Below, one piece after another: positions 50,131 to 61,814 of a DNA stretch of 64,000 bases. Numbering within the stretch: position 1 is the stretch's first letter; the number at the start of each line of letters is the position of its first letter. Origin of the DNA: Pseudomonas alliivorans (GTDB lineage: Bacteria; Pseudomonadota; Gammaproteobacteria; Pseudomonadales; Pseudomonadaceae); assembly GCF_017826695.1 (NCBI RefSeq), contig NZ_JAFFZW010000001.1:930001-994000 (forward strand), in the 5' to 3' direction. The notes beneath the pieces are model-generated. The model saw only the letters and a program-made list of their open reading frames with translations, searched no databases and was not told the DNA's origin. Both the position numbers and the translations under genes were made by a program.

Positions 50131-50940
50131 ATGAATCTGTTGATCAAAAGCGAAGCTCAGGGTCGAGACATCGTTGCGTTACCTGAGGGCACACTCGAGT
50201 ACGTGGGCTTCTCTGCCTACCGGCTCGAAGCCGGGGACCGTTTGCCGCTGAACGCTGGAGACCACGAGCTGTGCGTGGTGCTGCTCACCGGGCATGCCAG
50301 TGTCAGCGGCGAAGCGCCGGGGCAGGGTGCGTTCAGCTGGGAAAACATCGGCGACCGGCACTCGGTATTCGAAGAGAAATCGCCGTTCGCCGTTTACCTG
50401 CCGCCTGACAGTCAGGCGCATTTCACGGCGCTGGGGCCGGCTCATCTGGCGGTCTGTGCAGCGCCTGGCGACCGCACGAAACGCGCCCCGGCGCGCCTGA
50501 TCACACCCGACAGCATGAAGCGCAGTGTGCGTGGCAAGAACGCCAATACCCGTTACGTGTGCGACATTCTGCCGGACACCGAAGTCGCCAATTCGCTGCT
50601 GGTGGTCGAGGTCCGCACGCCGTCGGGTCACTCCTCCAGCTATCCGCCCCACAAGCATGATCGGGACAACCTGCCTCACGAGAGCTTTCTCGAAGAAACC
50701 TACTACCACCAGGTCAACCCACCTCAGGGGTTTGTGTTCCAGCGCGTCTATACCGATGACCGCAGCATCGATCAGGCCATGGCGGTGGAAAACAGCGATC
50801 TGGTGGTTGTGCCCAAGGGCTATCACCCGGTCACCGTGCCTTATGGCTACGAATCCTATTACCTCAACGTGATGGCCGGACCGACCCGCGCGTGGCAGTT
50901 CCATAACGATCCGCAGCACAGTTGGCTGCTGGAACTTTAA
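50131..50940 (+). CDS. iolB: 5-deoxy-glucuronate isomerase
   Basis: The protein has 269 residues from the ATG at 50131 (AGAGGA upstream). Double cupin: YPPHKHDRDNLPHESFLEETYYHQVNP provides the metal-binding histidines and glutamate, and GYHPVTVPYGYESYYLNVMAGP the C-terminal strand. It converts 5-deoxyglucuronate to 5-dehydro-2-deoxygluconate, the IolC substrate. Confidence 0.94.
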   Translation: MNLLIKSEAQGRDIVALPEGTLEYVGFSAYRLEAGDRLPLNAGDHELCVVLLTGHASVSGEAPGQGAFSWENIGDRHSVFEEKSPFAVYLPPDSQAHFTALGPAHLAVCAAPGDRTKRAPARLITPDSMKRSVRGKNANTRYVCDILPDTEVANSLLVVEVRTPSGHSSSYPPHKHDRDNLPHESFLEETYYHQVNPPQGFVFQRVYTDDRSIDQAMAVENSDLVVVPKGYHPVTVPYGYESYYLNVMAGPTRAWQFHNDPQHSWLLEL

Positions 50941-50967
50941 TTTTCTCTTTTACATGGAGTCAGTCAG

Positions 50968-52470
50968 ATGAGCGATTCACCGGTGATCGGCCATTACATC
51001 AACGGGCAGGTGCATGACGGCGATGGCGAACGCTACAGCGACGTGTTCAATCCGGCGCTCGGCAATGTTCAGGCACGCGTGGCGCTGGCCAGTCTCAAGA
51101 CCGTGGATGAAGCGGTCGCTTCGGCAAAAGCGGCCTTCCCGGCCTGGGCCGATCAGTCGTCACTGCGGCGTGCACGGGTGATGTTCAAGTTCAAGGAATT
51201 GCTGGACCGTCATCATGACGAGCTGGCGCAGATCATCTGCCGCGAGCACGGCAAGGTGTTGTCCGATGCTCGCGGCGAAGTGGTACGCGGCATCGAGATC
51301 GTCGAATTTGCCTGCGGTGCACCCAGCCTGCTCAAGAGCGATTTCAGCGACAACATCGGCGGTGGCATCGACAACTGGAACCTGCGCCAGCCACTGGGCG
51401 TCTGTGCCGGAGTCACTCCGTTCAACTTCCCCGTAATGGTCCCGCTGTGGATGATTCCCATGGCACTCGTCACTGGCAACTGCTTCATTCTCAAGCCGTC
51501 CGAGCGTGACCCTTCGGCCAGCCTGTTGATGGCGCGTCTGTTGAAGGAAGCCGGTCTGCCCGATGGTGTGTTCAACGTGGTACAGGGCGACAAAGTCGCA
51601 GTCGACGCGTTGTTGCAGCACCCTGATATCGAAGCGGTGTCCTTCGTCGGCTCGACACCGATTGCCGAGTACATCCATCAGCAGGGCACGGCGCACGGCA
51701 AGCGCGTACAGGCGCTGGGCGGTGCGAAGAACCACATGATCGTGATGCCCGATGCCGATCTGGATCAGGCCGCCGATGCACTGATTGGCGCTGCCTTCGG
51801 CTCCGCCGGCGAGCGCTGCATGGCGATCTCCATCGCGGTCGTCGTGGGTGACGTGGGTCAGGCGCTGATCGACAAGCTGTTGCCGCGCATCGATCAGCTC
51901 AAGGTTGGCAACGGCATGAACGCCGATTCGGACATGGGCCCGCTGGTCACTGCGGTGCACAAGGCCAAGGTCGAAGGCTACATCGACCAGGGCGTCAAGG
52001 AGGGCGCGAAACTGATCGTCGACGGGCGCAACTTCAAGGTGCCGGGTGCCGAGCAGGGCTTCTTCGTCGGTGCGACGCTGTTCGATAACGTTACGCCAGA
52101 CATGCAGATCTACAAGGAAGAGATATTCGGACCGGTGCTGGGCATCGTGCATGCACCTGATTTCGCCCGTGCGGTCGAGCTGATCAACGCTCACGAATTC
52201 GGCAACGGCGTCTCGTGTTTCACCAGCGATGGGGGGGTGGCACGTGCGTTTGCCCGATCCATCAAGGTCGGCATGGTCGGCATCAACGTACCGATTCCAG
52301 TCCCCATGGCCTGGCATTCGTTTGGCGGCTGGAAGCGGTCGCTGTTTGGCGATCACCATGCCTACGGCGAGGAAGGTCTGCGCTTTTACAGCCGCTACAA
52401 GAGTGTCATGCAGCGCTGGCCGGACAGCATTGCCAAGGGCCCGGAATTCAGCATGCCGACTGCCAAATAG
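50968..52470 (+). CDS. iolA: Methylmalonate/malonate-semialdehyde dehydrogenase (CoA-acylating)
   Basis: The protein has 500 residues. Aldehyde dehydrogenase fold with nucleophile C284 in [11 protein letters not shown], cofactor motif [12 protein letters not shown], and [14 protein letters not shown], which separate the MmsA/IolA group from ordinary ALDHs. Oxidises malonate semialdehyde to acetyl-CoA at the end of inositol breakdown. A mmsA paralogue for valine catabolism usually exists elsewhere; position in the iol operon favours iolA. Confidence 0.9.
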   Translation: MSDSPVIGHYINGQVHDGDGERYSDVFNPALGNVQARVALASLKTVDEAVASAKAAFPAWADQSSLRRARVMFKFKELLDRHHDELAQIICREHGKVLSDARGEVVRGIEIVEFACGAPSLLKSDFSDNIGGGIDNWNLRQPLGVCAGVTPFNFPVMVPLWMIPMALVTGNCFILKPSERDPSASLLMARLLKEAGLPDGVFNVVQGDKVAVDALLQHPDIEAVSFVGSTPIAEYIHQQGTAHGKRVQALGGAKNHMIVMPDADLDQAADALIGAAFGSAGERCMAISIAVVVGDVGQALIDKLLPRIDQLKVGNGMNADSDMGPLVTAVHKAKVEGYIDQGVKEGAKLIVDGRNFKVPGAEQGFFVGATLFDNVTPDMQIYKEEIFGPVLGIVHAPDFARAVELINAHEFGNGVSCFTSDGGVARAFARSIKVGMVGINVPIPVPMAWHSFGGWKRSLFGDHHAYGEEGLRFYSRYKSVMQRWPDSIAKGPEFSMPTAK

Positions 52471-52503
52471 GTTTTCTTCAACGGGAAGTGGAGAACAAAA
52501 ACA

Positions 52504-53331
52504 ATGAGCCAATCCCTTCGTTTTGCCCTCAACCGTATGGTCGCACCGCGTCTGTCGCTGGTTGATTTCCTTGATATGGCGGTCAGCCTTGGGGCCGATG
52601 CCATCGAAATCCGCAATGACCTGAAGGGCATCGAGATCGAGGACGGTACGCCGCCACAGAGGGTGCGTGAGCAGTGCGCCGCAAAAGGTGTGCGTGTCCT
52701 TTCGATCAATGCGCTGTATCCGTTCGACGTCTGGAACGATGAGCGTCGTGCGCAGGTGACGAAACTGGCGCAGTACGCCCGGGACTGTGGCGCAGAGGGG
52801 CTGGTGCTGTGTCCACTCAATGACCGTGCCGACCCGCGCAATGCCGCGCAGCGTGCCTCGGCCCTGCGCACTGCACTGACGGCGTTGGCGCCGATCCTGC
52901 GCGAGCATGGCCTTCTGGGCTTTGTCGAGCCGCTGGGGTTCGAGGAGTGCGCGTTGCGCCTCAAGCGTCAGGCGGTCGATGCGATCAAACAGGTGGGCGG
53001 TCTGGATGTGTTTCGTCTGGTTCACGACACCTTTCACCACCATCTGGCGGGCGAGGTCGAACTGTTTCCGGAGTTGACCGGGCTGGTGCATATCTCTGGC
53101 GTCGAAGATTCAAATGCACCGCTCAACAGCATTCGCGACGGGCATCGGGTACTGGTGGGCGAGGCCGACATTCTTGGCAACACCTCACAGATAGAGCGCC
53201 TGCTGAGTGGCGGCTATACCGGTTACCTGTCCTTCGAGCCCTTTGCCGAGAGCGTGCATGCGCTTGCCGACATCGCTCAGGCGATGTCGGCAAGCATGGG
53301 CCACCTTTCCCGCGCTGTAGCGGCGGGTTAA
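52504..53331 (+). CDS. iolI: IolI-like 2-keto-myo-inositol isomerase (TIM barrel)
   Basis: The protein has 275 residues. Xylose-isomerase-like barrel: LRFALNRMVAPRLSLVDFLDMAVSLGADAIEIRND, GFVEPLGFEECALRLKR, VFRLVHDTFHHHLAGE, VHISGVEDS and YLSFEPFA give the metal ligands (Glu, Asp, His, Glu). Role: isomerising keto-inositols so that other inositol isomers enter the pathway. Followed by a 220-bp gap with a REP doublet before iolD. Confidence 0.85.
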   Translation: MSQSLRFALNRMVAPRLSLVDFLDMAVSLGADAIEIRNDLKGIEIEDGTPPQRVREQCAAKGVRVLSINALYPFDVWNDERRAQVTKLAQYARDCGAEGLVLCPLNDRADPRNAAQRASALRTALTALAPILREHGLLGFVEPLGFEECALRLKRQAVDAIKQVGGLDVFRLVHDTFHHHLAGEVELFPELTGLVHISGVEDSNAPLNSIRDGHRVLVGEADILGNTSQIERLLSGGYTGYLSFEPFAESVHALADIAQAMSASMGHLSRAVAAG

Positions 53332-53353
53332 CGAACTGTGACAGATAAACAGT

Positions 53354-53443
53354 CTGTGGGAAGCGGCTTGCCGACGATGCATTCTGCCTGACGACGTGTC
53401 GGTGACCGGACTGACGCAGTCGCCAACAAGCCGCCTCCCACAG
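53354..53443. repeat. REP doublet (REPIN-like) inside the iol operon
   Basis: CTGTGGGAAGCGGCTTG (53354–53370) faces CAAGCCGCCTCCCACAG (53427–53443); only one or two positions break perfect pairing over 17 bases. The left arm continues as CCGACGATG, matching the Pseudomonas REP form TGTGGGAGCGG-n-CTTG-nC-CGCGATG from memory. Fifty-six bases separate the arms. It lies in the iolI–iolD gap, 110 nt before the iolD ATG. Confidence 0.8.
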
Positions 53444-53552
53444 TCCCTTGTCTGCTGCGCCGAGCAGCACGGCAGAAAAGGAAAAAAGCCCGAAGACCGA
53501 CGTCAGCCGGGCTGAAAACACCTTCCACCTCAAACAACAACAAGGTGCGAAC

Positions 53553-55490
53553 ATGAGTACTACCCGACTGACCATGGCTCAGGCTCTGGTGAAGTTTCTT
53601 GATAACCAGTACGTCGAAATCGATGGCGTACAGAGCAAATTCGTTGCTGGCATGTTCACCATCTTTGGTCACGGCAACGTACTGGGCCTGGGCCAGGCAC
53701 TGGAACAGGACAGTGGCGAGCTGGTGGTTCATCAGGGCCGTAATGAGCAGGGCATGTGCCACGCGGCCATCGGTTTTGCCAAGCAACACCTGCGTCGCAA
53801 GATTTACGCCTGCACCTCGTCGGTGGGGCCGGGTGCGGCGAACATGATCACGGCAGCCGCCACGGCTTCGGCCAACCGCATTCCGTTGCTGCTGTTGCCC
53901 GGCGATGTCTACGCCAGTCGTCAGCCGGACCCGGTGCTGCAACAGATCGAGCAATTCCATGACCTGAGCATCAGTACCAATGACGCGTTCAAGGCCGTGA
54001 GCAAATACTGGGACCGCATCAACCGTCCCGAACAGTTGATGAGCGCCGCACTCAATGCCATGCGCGTGCTGACCGATCCTGCCGACACCGGCGCCGTGAC
54101 GTTGTCACTGCCTCAGGATGTGCAGGCTGAAGCCTGGGATTACCCTGACAGCTTCCTGCAGAAGCGCGTACACCGTATCGACCGCCGACCGCCCAGCCAG
54201 GCAATGCTCGATGACGCGTTGGCGTTGCTCGCCGGCAAGCGCAAGCCGCTGCTTATATGTGGCGGGGGCGTGCGGTATTCCGGTGCTGCGCAGGCCTTGC
54301 AAACCTTTGCAGAACGCTTCGGTATTCCCTTCGCTGAAACCCAGGCGGGCAAGAGCGCCATCGTCTCGGCGCATCCATTGAACATGGGTGGCATCGGCGA
54401 AACTGGCACCGTCGCGGCCAATCGCCTGGCGAAGGAAGCAGACCTGATCATCGGTGTCGGCACCCGTTACAGCGATTTCACCACTGCGTCCAAATGGCTG
54501 TTCCAGAACCCTGACGTACAGTTCCTGAACCTCAATGTCGGCGCCTTCGATGTGCAGAAGCTGGACGGTGTGCAGGTGCTGGCCGATGCGCAAACGGCCT
54601 TGCAGGCGCTGATCGGGCACCTGGAAAACCGCGATTACCGGGCTGCCTGGGGCGATGCACCGCGCGCGGCAAAGGCCGAACTGGATGCCGAAGTCGACCG
54701 CGTGTATGCGGTGGAGTATCAGCACGAGGATTTCGTCCCGGAAATCAATGACCACACGGATCCGGCTGTGCTGCGCGAATTCATCGAGCTGACCGGGTCG
54801 TGTCTGACCCAGAGCCGCGTGCTGGGAATTCTCAATCAGAACCTGCCCACTGACGCGGTGATTGTCGCCGCGGCGGGGAGCCTGCCCGGCGATCTGCAGC
54901 GTGCCTGGCGCAGCACCGGCGTTGATACCTATCACGTCGAGTACGGATACTCCTGCATGGGCTACGAGGTCAACGCCGCGCTGGGCGTGAAGCTCGCTCA
55001 GCCGCAGCGGGAAGTATTCGCACTGGTGGGGGATGGCTCCTACATGATGCTGCACTCCGAACTGGCCACCTCGATTCAGGAGCGGCGCAAGATCAACATC
55101 GTGCTGCTCGACAACATGACGTTCGGTTGCATCAACAACTTGCAGATGGAACACGGCATGAACAGTTTTGGCACCGAGTTTCGTTTCCGCAACCAGGAGA
55201 CTGGCCAGCTCGACGGCGATTTCGTGCCGGTGGATTTTGCCATGAGCGCGGCGGCCTATGGCTGCAAGACCTACAAGGTCAGTACCGCCGAACAGCTGCA
55301 TGAAGCCTTGGCGGATGCGCAGCGTCACACCGTCTCCACCCTGATCGATATCAAGGTTTTGCCCAAGACCATGATTCACAAATACCTGTCGTGGTGGCGG
55401 GTCGGAGTGGCCGAAGTATCGACGACCGGCACCACGGCCCAGGTGTACGAAAAGCTCAACCAGCAACTGGCCAAGGCTCGCCAGTATTGA
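53553..55490 (+). CDS. iolD: 3D-(3,5/4)-trihydroxycyclohexane-1,2-dione acylhydrolase
   Basis: The protein has 645 residues from the ATG at 53553 (AAGGTG upstream). Thiamine diphosphate enzyme: N-terminal PYR domain ([39 protein letters not shown] with the catalytic Glu), central domain ([10 protein letters not shown]), and C-terminal ThDP motif [37 protein letters not shown]. It opens the ring to 5-deoxyglucuronate. The upstream in-frame extension to 53448 lacks family similarity. Confidence 0.94.
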   Translation: MSTTRLTMAQALVKFLDNQYVEIDGVQSKFVAGMFTIFGHGNVLGLGQALEQDSGELVVHQGRNEQGMCHAAIGFAKQHLRRKIYACTSSVGPGAANMITAAATASANRIPLLLLPGDVYASRQPDPVLQQIEQFHDLSISTNDAFKAVSKYWDRINRPEQLMSAALNAMRVLTDPADTGAVTLSLPQDVQAEAWDYPDSFLQKRVHRIDRRPPSQAMLDDALALLAGKRKPLLICGGGVRYSGAAQALQTFAERFGIPFAETQAGKSAIVSAHPLNMGGIGETGTVAANRLAKEADLIIGVGTRYSDFTTASKWLFQNPDVQFLNLNVGAFDVQKLDGVQVLADAQTALQALIGHLENRDYRAAWGDAPRAAKAELDAEVDRVYAVEYQHEDFVPEINDHTDPAVLREFIELTGSCLTQSRVLGILNQNLPTDAVIVAAAGSLPGDLQRAWRSTGVDTYHVEYGYSCMGYEVNAALGVKLAQPQREVFALVGDGSYMMLHSELATSIQERRKINIVLLDNMTFGCINNLQMEHGMNSFGTEFRFRNQETGQLDGDFVPVDFAMSAAAYGCKTYKVSTAEQLHEALADAQRHTVSTLIDIKVLPKTMIHKYLSWWRVGVAEVSTTGTTAQVYEKLNQQLAKARQY

Positions 55491-56558
<1,068 letters not shown>

Positions 56559-56641
56559 CCCAGGGCTGACGTAAAGGCGCCGCTCTATAAGCGGCACCTG
56601 TTTTGAACCATTGCCAGGCTATTGCTGGACAGGAGAATGCC

Positions 56642-57661
56642 ATGCGAACAGGACTGGTGGGTTACGGCAAGGGAGGGCGTTACTTCCATGCCACGCTGAT
56701 TTCGAGTTTGCCCGACGCGACTTTTGTGGGCGTCGTTACCCGCTCACCCGAGCGACGGCAGGAAGTGGCCAACGATCATCCCGGCGTGGCCACGTTCGAC
56801 ACGCTGGCTGAACTGGTGAACGCCGGGGTCGATGTGGTGGTGATTTCCACGCCCCTGGCGTCACGTCGTGAGCTGATACTGGAAGCTATCGAGCTGGGCG
56901 TAGGGGTGGTCAGCGATAAACCGTTTGCCAACGACGCCGCTCAGGCGCGCGAGCTGGTCGAGGCTGCCGAACGGCGTGGCGTGCTGCTCAGCGTCTATCA
57001 GAACCGACGCTGGGATTCGGATTTTCTGACGGTACGCAAGCTGATCGACAATCAGGTGCTGGGGACGATCAGTCGTTTCGAGTCCAGTATCGAGCGCTAT
57101 TCGCCGCGCTCCGTGGGCAAGGCGAGTGGCGGCGGGGTATTGCGCGATCTGGGCAGTCATCTGGTGGATCAGGCACTGGTGCTTTTCGGGCCGGTAGAAC
57201 GGGTGTACGCCGAGCTGCAGTTCGCAGGCACTGAACGTGAACTGGACCATACCTTCTTCGTCGCGCTGACCCATGCCAATGGTGTGGTTTCGCACCTGTC
57301 CGGCAGTTGTCTGCAGAACACCCCGAGGCCGCGTTTCAGGGTCAGCGGTTCGCAGGGCTGTTACAGCGTCGAGGGGCTGGACGGTCAGGAGGATGCCGCG
57401 TTTGCAGGACTGACGCCGCGTTCCGAAGGCGAGCGCTGGGGCGTGGAGGAGCATCGACGCTGGGGCTGGTTCGAGCAGGGCGATCATCGTGAGCGAGTGC
57501 CTTCCGAACGCGGCTGCTGGCTGGCGTTCTATCGCCAGTTGCAGGACGCGGTTCAGGGGCAGGCACCGCTACCGGTGGATCCGCACGATGCCATTGCGTC
57601 GGCTCAGGTCATGGACGCAGCACGTCTGAGTTCACGTGAGGGACGCGTCGTGGTTCTGTAA
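56642..57661 (+). CDS. Gfo/Idh/MocA oxidoreductase, IolW/YdgJ-like scyllo-inositol dehydrogenase
   Basis: The protein has 339 residues from the ATG at 56642 (GACAGGAG upstream). N-terminal RTGLVGYGKGGRYFHATLI, catalytic lysine in VVSDKPFANDA, and the stretch GVLLSVYQNRRWDSDFLTVRKLI, very close to Bacillus IolW (YvaA). LRDLGSHLVDQALVLFG gives the active-site His/Asp. It likely interconverts scyllo-inositol and scyllo-inosose with NADP(H). Last gene before the terminator at 57694. Confidence 0.82.
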   Translation: MRTGLVGYGKGGRYFHATLISSLPDATFVGVVTRSPERRQEVANDHPGVATFDTLAELVNAGVDVVVISTPLASRRELILEAIELGVGVVSDKPFANDAAQARELVEAAERRGVLLSVYQNRRWDSDFLTVRKLIDNQVLGTISRFESSIERYSPRSVGKASGGGVLRDLGSHLVDQALVLFGPVERVYAELQFAGTERELDHTFFVALTHANGVVSHLSGSCLQNTPRPRFRVSGSQGCYSVEGLDGQEDAAFAGLTPRSEGERWGVEEHRRWGWFEQGDHRERVPSERGCWLAFYRQLQDAVQGQAPLPVDPHDAIASAQVMDAARLSSREGRVVVL

Positions 57662-57693
57662 CGTTTCAAGTGGATGAATAGATGCATTCGGAT

Positions 57694-57724
57694 AGCCCGG
57701 CACCCATGAGGGAGTCGGGCTTTC
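57694..57724 (+). terminator. Terminator of the iolC–iolW-like unit
   Basis: AGCCCG (57694–57699) pairs with CGGGCT (57716–57721), with further pairing inside (CCC/GGG), followed by TTT. It lies 33 nt after the last stop. Confidence 0.7.
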
Positions 57725-57754
57725 TGGCATTCTCGGGCAGACAAAAGAAAAAAC

Positions 57755-57766
57755 AGAATAAATTCT
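57755..57766. promoter_or_regulatory. AGAATAAATTCT dyad upstream of the inositol transporter
   Basis: AGAAT-AA-ATTCT, a perfect inverted repeat 14 nt before the larger TGGAA dyad. Its left part is shared with the element at 47128–47139 near iolC. Confidence 0.45.
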
Positions 57767-57779
57767 AAAATCAGTTGAA

Positions 57780-57797
57780 TTGGAAAATATTTTCCAA
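57780..57797. promoter_or_regulatory. Candidate IolR operator upstream of the inositol transporter
   Basis: TTGGAAAATATTTTCCAA, an 18-bp perfect palindrome containing TGGAA-N6-TTCCA, the arrangement also found at 47098–47113. It lies 351 nt before the substrate-binding protein gene and after the preceding terminator, so it marks a separate transporter promoter. Confidence 0.75.
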
Positions 57798-57892
57798 TAG
57801 AGTCGTTTTCAGGTTACCGACTATCGAACCCTCTGGGCTGTCAGACATGTCTGAACGTCACAGGTAGCAAGCCAACAAAAACAAGATAGGTA

Positions 57893-58069
57893 ATGTCGAT
57901 GAAAACCCCCATCTCTGGCGTACCCGCCAAGCGTTCTGCACCCTCCGCATTCTGGATCCGGCTCATGGAGCGCTTCCTGACCCTCGTCGCAAGCGGCATG
58001 TGTGTGCGCCAAAAGGATGCGTTGCTGTTCTGCATTCCCGGCGCAACCGGGGTGCGCCTGCCCCGATAA
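57893..58069 (+). CDS. Possible 58-codon leader ORF
   Basis: ATG at 57893 (a second ATG two codons later) after GATAGG; the predicted product has 58 residues, basic and Cys-containing (MSMKTPISGVPAKRS, then FWIRLMERFLTLVAS and MCVRQKDALLF). It lies in the long leader between the operator at 57780 and the binding-protein gene. No family recognised and the ribosome binding site is weak; it may be a chance frame, a regulatory leader peptide, or the remnant of a gene. Otherwise the 57798–58147 stretch holds nothing I can identify. Confidence 0.25.
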   Translation: MSMKTPISGVPAKRSAPSAFWIRLMERFLTLVASGMCVRQKDALLFCIPGATGVRLPR

Positions 58070-58147
58070 GTCCCCCTTTGCTTGATAGCTTCATCGCTAC
58101 GTCGTTACCAAGTCCGAACAACAACAAGAATTTGGAGACAGACCTTC

Positions 58148-59077
58148 ATGAAGACCCCGATTCGTTTCACCGCAATGGCCCTGGCGCTGATGCTCGGCAG
58201 CGGTGCCGCCCTGGCCGATATCAAGGTGGGCGTGGCGATGTCGCAGTTCGACGACACCTGGCTGACCTACCTGCGCGAAGACATGAGCGCCAAGGCCAAG
58301 ACCATGCCGGATGGCGTGTCGCTGCAGTTCGTCGATGCACGAGCTGACGTGAACAAGCAGCTCGATCAGGTCCAGGAGCTGATCGGCAAGAAAGTCGACG
58401 CCCTGATCGTCAACCCGGTGGACACTGCCGCCACCGCCAGAATCACCAAAATTGCAGTCGCAGCCGGCATTCCGCTGGTCTACGTCAATCGTCGTCCTGA
58501 CGATCCCAGACTGCCCGCAGGCGTTGCTACCGTCACGTCCGATGACGTCGAGGCCGGCCGGCTGCAGATGGAGTACATCGCCGAAAAAATGGGCGGCAAG
58601 GGCAGCGTAATGATCCTGCTGGGCGATCTGGCCAACAACTCCACGAAAGGCCGTACCGACGGCGTGAAGGAAGTGTTGAAAAAATACCCCGGCATAAAGA
58701 TCGACCAGGAACAGACTGGCATCTGGTCGCGCCAGAAAGGCATGGATCTGACCAATGACTGGATCACCCAGGGCCGTGATTTCAACGCCGTACTCGCCAA
58801 TAACGACGAGATGGCAATCGGTGCGGCAATGGCTCTGAAGCAGGCTGGCAAGAAGCAGGGCTCGGTCTTCGTCGCCGGTGTGGATGGCACGCCCGACGGG
58901 CTCAATGCGATCACCAAGGGTGATCTGACGGTCTCGGTCTTCCAGGACGCCAAGGGTCAGGCCAACGGTGCTATCGATGCAGCCGTGAAAATGGCGAAAA
59001 AGGAGACCCTCGAGTCTCAGACCATCGTCATTCCGTACCGCCTGATCACGCCTGAAAACGTCGTCACCTTCAAATAA
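58148..59077 (+). CDS. Inositol/sugar ABC transporter periplasmic binding protein
   Basis: The protein has 309 residues from the ATG at 58148. Signal peptide [23 protein letters not shown]; mature protein starts [22 protein letters not shown]. Peripla_BP_4 fold ([53 protein letters not shown]). Substrate by context: inositol. Similar to the IbpA/rhizopine-binding group. Followed by ATPase and permease genes. Confidence 0.88.
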   Translation: MKTPIRFTAMALALMLGSGAALADIKVGVAMSQFDDTWLTYLREDMSAKAKTMPDGVSLQFVDARADVNKQLDQVQELIGKKVDALIVNPVDTAATARITKIAVAAGIPLVYVNRRPDDPRLPAGVATVTSDDVEAGRLQMEYIAEKMGGKGSVMILLGDLANNSTKGRTDGVKEVLKKYPGIKIDQEQTGIWSRQKGMDLTNDWITQGRDFNAVLANNDEMAIGAAMALKQAGKKQGSVFVAGVDGTPDGLNAITKGDLTVSVFQDAKGQANGAIDAAVKMAKKETLESQTIVIPYRLITPENVVTFK

Positions 59078-59139
59078 GAACAGCCGACAGGCGGGGCGGA
59101 TCCTGCACCCCGGTCCTGTCGCTTGAGGAGCTTGTCACC

Positions 59140-60717
59140 ATGTCCGGTTCAGCGACTGCCACCCCCACGCCCGCCCAGCGCGACTCTTCCGGTAGTGCAG
59201 GTCACGATGCCCTGAATGCCCAACCGCCTTACCTGCTGGAAATCAGCAACATCAGCAAGGGTTTTCCAGGCGTCATTGCACTCAACGACGTGCAACTGCG
59301 GGTCCGTCCCGGCAGCGTATTGGCGCTGATGGGCGAGAACGGCGCCGGCAAGTCGACATTGATGAAAATCATTGCCGGCATCTATCAGCCCGACGCAGGC
59401 GAAATCCGCCTGCGGGGCAAGCCCGTCACGTTCGACACCCCGCTGTCCGCCCTGCAGTCCGGGATTGCCATGATCCATCAGGAGCTGAACCTGATGCCGT
59501 TCATGAGCATTGCAGAGAACATCTGGATCGGCCGTGAGCAACTGAACGGGCTGCACATGATCGACCACCGGGAGATGTTCCGCTGCACCGCCGAACTGCT
59601 CGAGCGCCTGCGCATCAAGCTGGATCCGGAGGAACTGGTGGGCAATCTGAGCATCGCCGAACGACAGATGGTCGAGATCGCCAAGGCGGTTTCCTACAAC
59701 TCCGATGTCTTGATCATGGACGAGCCGACCTCGGCCATTACCGAGACCGAAGTCGCGCATCTGTTCTCGATCATTTCCGACCTGCGTGCGCAGGGCAAGG
59801 GCATCATCTACATCACGCACAAGATGAATGAAGTGTTCGAGATTGCAGACGAAGTAGCCGTGTTTCGTGATGGTTGCTACATCGGCCTGCAGCGCGCCGA
59901 AAGCATGGACGGCGACAGCCTGATCTCGATGATGGTCGGTCGCGAGCTGACCCAGCTCTTTCCGGAGCGTGAAAAACCGATCGGGGATCTACTCCTGTCG
60001 GTACGTGATCTGCGCCTGGACGGCATTTTCAAGGACGTGTCCTTCGACCTGCATGCGGGCGAGATTCTTGGCATTGCCGGGCTGATGGGCTCGGGGCGAA
60101 CAAACGTGGCCGAAACCCTGTTCGGCATCACGCCCAGCGACGGCGGAGAGATTCATTACGATGGCACAGCGGTGCGCATCGGCGACCCTCATCAGGCCAT
60201 CGGGCTGGGATTCGCGTTGTTGACCGAGGATCGTAAATTGACCGGGCTGTTTCCCTGCCTGTCAGTGATGGAAAACATGGAAATGGCGGTATTGGCCAAC
60301 TACGCAGGCAATGGCTTCGTCAAACAGAAAGCCTTGCGGGCGCTGTGCGAAGACATGTGCAAGAAGCTGCGGGTCAAGACCCCTTCGCTGGAACAATGCA
60401 TCGACACACTGTCCGGAGGCAATCAGCAGAAAGCGTTGCTGGCCCGCTGGCTGATGACCAACCCCAGAGTATTGATTCTCGACGAGCCGACCCGCGGTAT
60501 CGACGTGGGCGCCAAGGCCGAGATCTACCGCCTGATTGCCTTTCTGGCCAGCGAAGGCATGGCGGTCATCATGATTTCCTCGGAGTTGCCCGAAGTGCTG
60601 GGCATGAGCGACCGGGTCATGGTCATGCACGAAGGCGAAATGATGGGGATCTTGCCGCGCAGTGAGGCGACTCAGGAAAAAGTCATGCATCTGGCTTCCG
60701 GACATCGAGTCCATTGA
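59140..60717 (+). CDS. Sugar/inositol ABC transporter ATP-binding protein (double ABC)
   Basis: The protein has 525 residues (GAGGAG before the ATG). Two fused ABC domains. First: Walker [15 protein letters not shown] (64–77), signature [15 protein letters not shown], Walker [10 protein letters not shown]. Second: a degenerate Walker [17 protein letters not shown] lacking the lysine, an intact [15 protein letters not shown] signature and [13 protein letters not shown]. This one-good, one-degenerate pattern is normal for RbsA/MglA-type importers. A 30-residue Ser/Ala/Pro-rich N-terminal extension is present. Confidence 0.92.
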   Translation: MSGSATATPTPAQRDSSGSAGHDALNAQPPYLLEISNISKGFPGVIALNDVQLRVRPGSVLALMGENGAGKSTLMKIIAGIYQPDAGEIRLRGKPVTFDTPLSALQSGIAMIHQELNLMPFMSIAENIWIGREQLNGLHMIDHREMFRCTAELLERLRIKLDPEELVGNLSIAERQMVEIAKAVSYNSDVLIMDEPTSAITETEVAHLFSIISDLRAQGKGIIYITHKMNEVFEIADEVAVFRDGCYIGLQRAESMDGDSLISMMVGRELTQLFPEREKPIGDLLLSVRDLRLDGIFKDVSFDLHAGEILGIAGLMGSGRTNVAETLFGITPSDGGEIHYDGTAVRIGDPHQAIGLGFALLTEDRKLTGLFPCLSVMENMEMAVLANYAGNGFVKQKALRALCEDMCKKLRVKTPSLEQCIDTLSGGNQQKALLARWLMTNPRVLILDEPTRGIDVGAKAEIYRLIAFLASEGMAVIMISSELPEVLGMSDRVMVMHEGEMMGILPRSEATQEKVMHLASGHRVH

Positions 60718-60777
60718 GTTCGCAGGGCCAGCCTTGGCCAGAAGAGCACGCCAGAACAAGAACAAGAGGGTAACACC

Positions 60778-61803
60778 ATGAGCAATGCTATCTTGCAGAA
60801 CAAGCCGGCCCTGGCGCCGACCAAAAACAAGCGGCGACTGCCGACCGAGCTGAGCATTTTTCTGGTCCTGATCGGTATCGGTCTGATCTTCGAGCTGTTC
60901 GGCTGGATCGTCCGCGATCAGAGCTTCCTGCTCAATTCGCAGCGGCTGGTGCTGATGATCCTGCAAGTGTCGATCATCGGACTGCTGGCCATTGGCGTGA
61001 CGCAGGTGATCATCACCACCGGCATCGATCTGTCTTCAGGATCGGTGCTGGCGTTGTCGGCGATGGTCGCTGCCAGTCTGGCGCAGACCTCGGATTTTTC
61101 CCGTGCGGTCTTTCCTTCACTGACGGATCTGCCGGTGTGGATACCGGTAGTGGTCGGTCTGGGGGTCGGATTGCTGGCGGGTGCGATCAACGGCAGCATC
61201 ATTGCCATCACCGGTATTCCTCCGTTCATCGCGACCCTCGGCATGATGGTGTCGGCCCGCGGCCTGGCGCGCTTCTACACTGAAGGCCAGCCAGTGAGCA
61301 TGCTGTCGGACTCTTACACCGCTATCGGTCAAGGCGCGATGCCGGTGATCATCTTTCTGGTGGTGGCGGTCATCTTCCACATCGCGCTGCGATACACCAA
61401 ATATGGCAAGTACACCTATGCCATCGGCGGCAACATGCAGGCGGCCCGTACCTCGGGGATCAACGTCAAACGCCATCTGGTCATTGTCTACAGCATCGCC
61501 GGATTGCTGGCAGGTCTTGCCGGTGTGGTGGCATCGGCGCGGGCAGCGACCGGGCAGGCGGGGATGGGTATGTCTTATGAGCTGGACGCCATCGCTGCTG
61601 CGGTGATCGGTGGCACCAGTCTGGCGGGCGGAGTAGGGCGCATCACCGGTACGGTGATCGGCGCGTTGATCCTGGGTGTCATGGCCAGCGGGTTCACCTT
61701 TGTCGGAGTCGATGCTTACGTTCAGGACATCATCAAAGGGCTGATCATTGTAGTGGCGGTCGTCATCGATCAGTATCGCAACAAGCGCAAGACCAAACGC
61801 TGA
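60778..61803 (+). CDS. Sugar/inositol ABC transporter permease
   Basis: The protein has 341 residues and about eight to ten membrane helices, RbsC family (GVTQVIITTGIDLSSGSVLALSAMVAA, TLGMMVSARGLARFYTEGQPVS, YAIGGNMQAARTSGINVK, AAAVIGGTSLAGGVGRITGTVIGALILGVM). Inner membrane channel for the substrate recognised by the preceding binding protein. Basic cytoplasmic tail NKRKTKR. Followed by a strong terminator. Confidence 0.92.
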   Translation: MSNAILQNKPALAPTKNKRRLPTELSIFLVLIGIGLIFELFGWIVRDQSFLLNSQRLVLMILQVSIIGLLAIGVTQVIITTGIDLSSGSVLALSAMVAASLAQTSDFSRAVFPSLTDLPVWIPVVVGLGVGLLAGAINGSIIAITGIPPFIATLGMMVSARGLARFYTEGQPVSMLSDSYTAIGQGAMPVIIFLVVAVIFHIALRYTKYGKYTYAIGGNMQAARTSGINVKRHLVIVYSIAGLLAGLAGVVASARAATGQAGMGMSYELDAIAAAVIGGTSLAGGVGRITGTVIGALILGVMASGFTFVGVDAYVQDIIKGLIIVVAVVIDQYRNKRKTKR

Positions 61804-61814
61804 GCGCAACCTGT

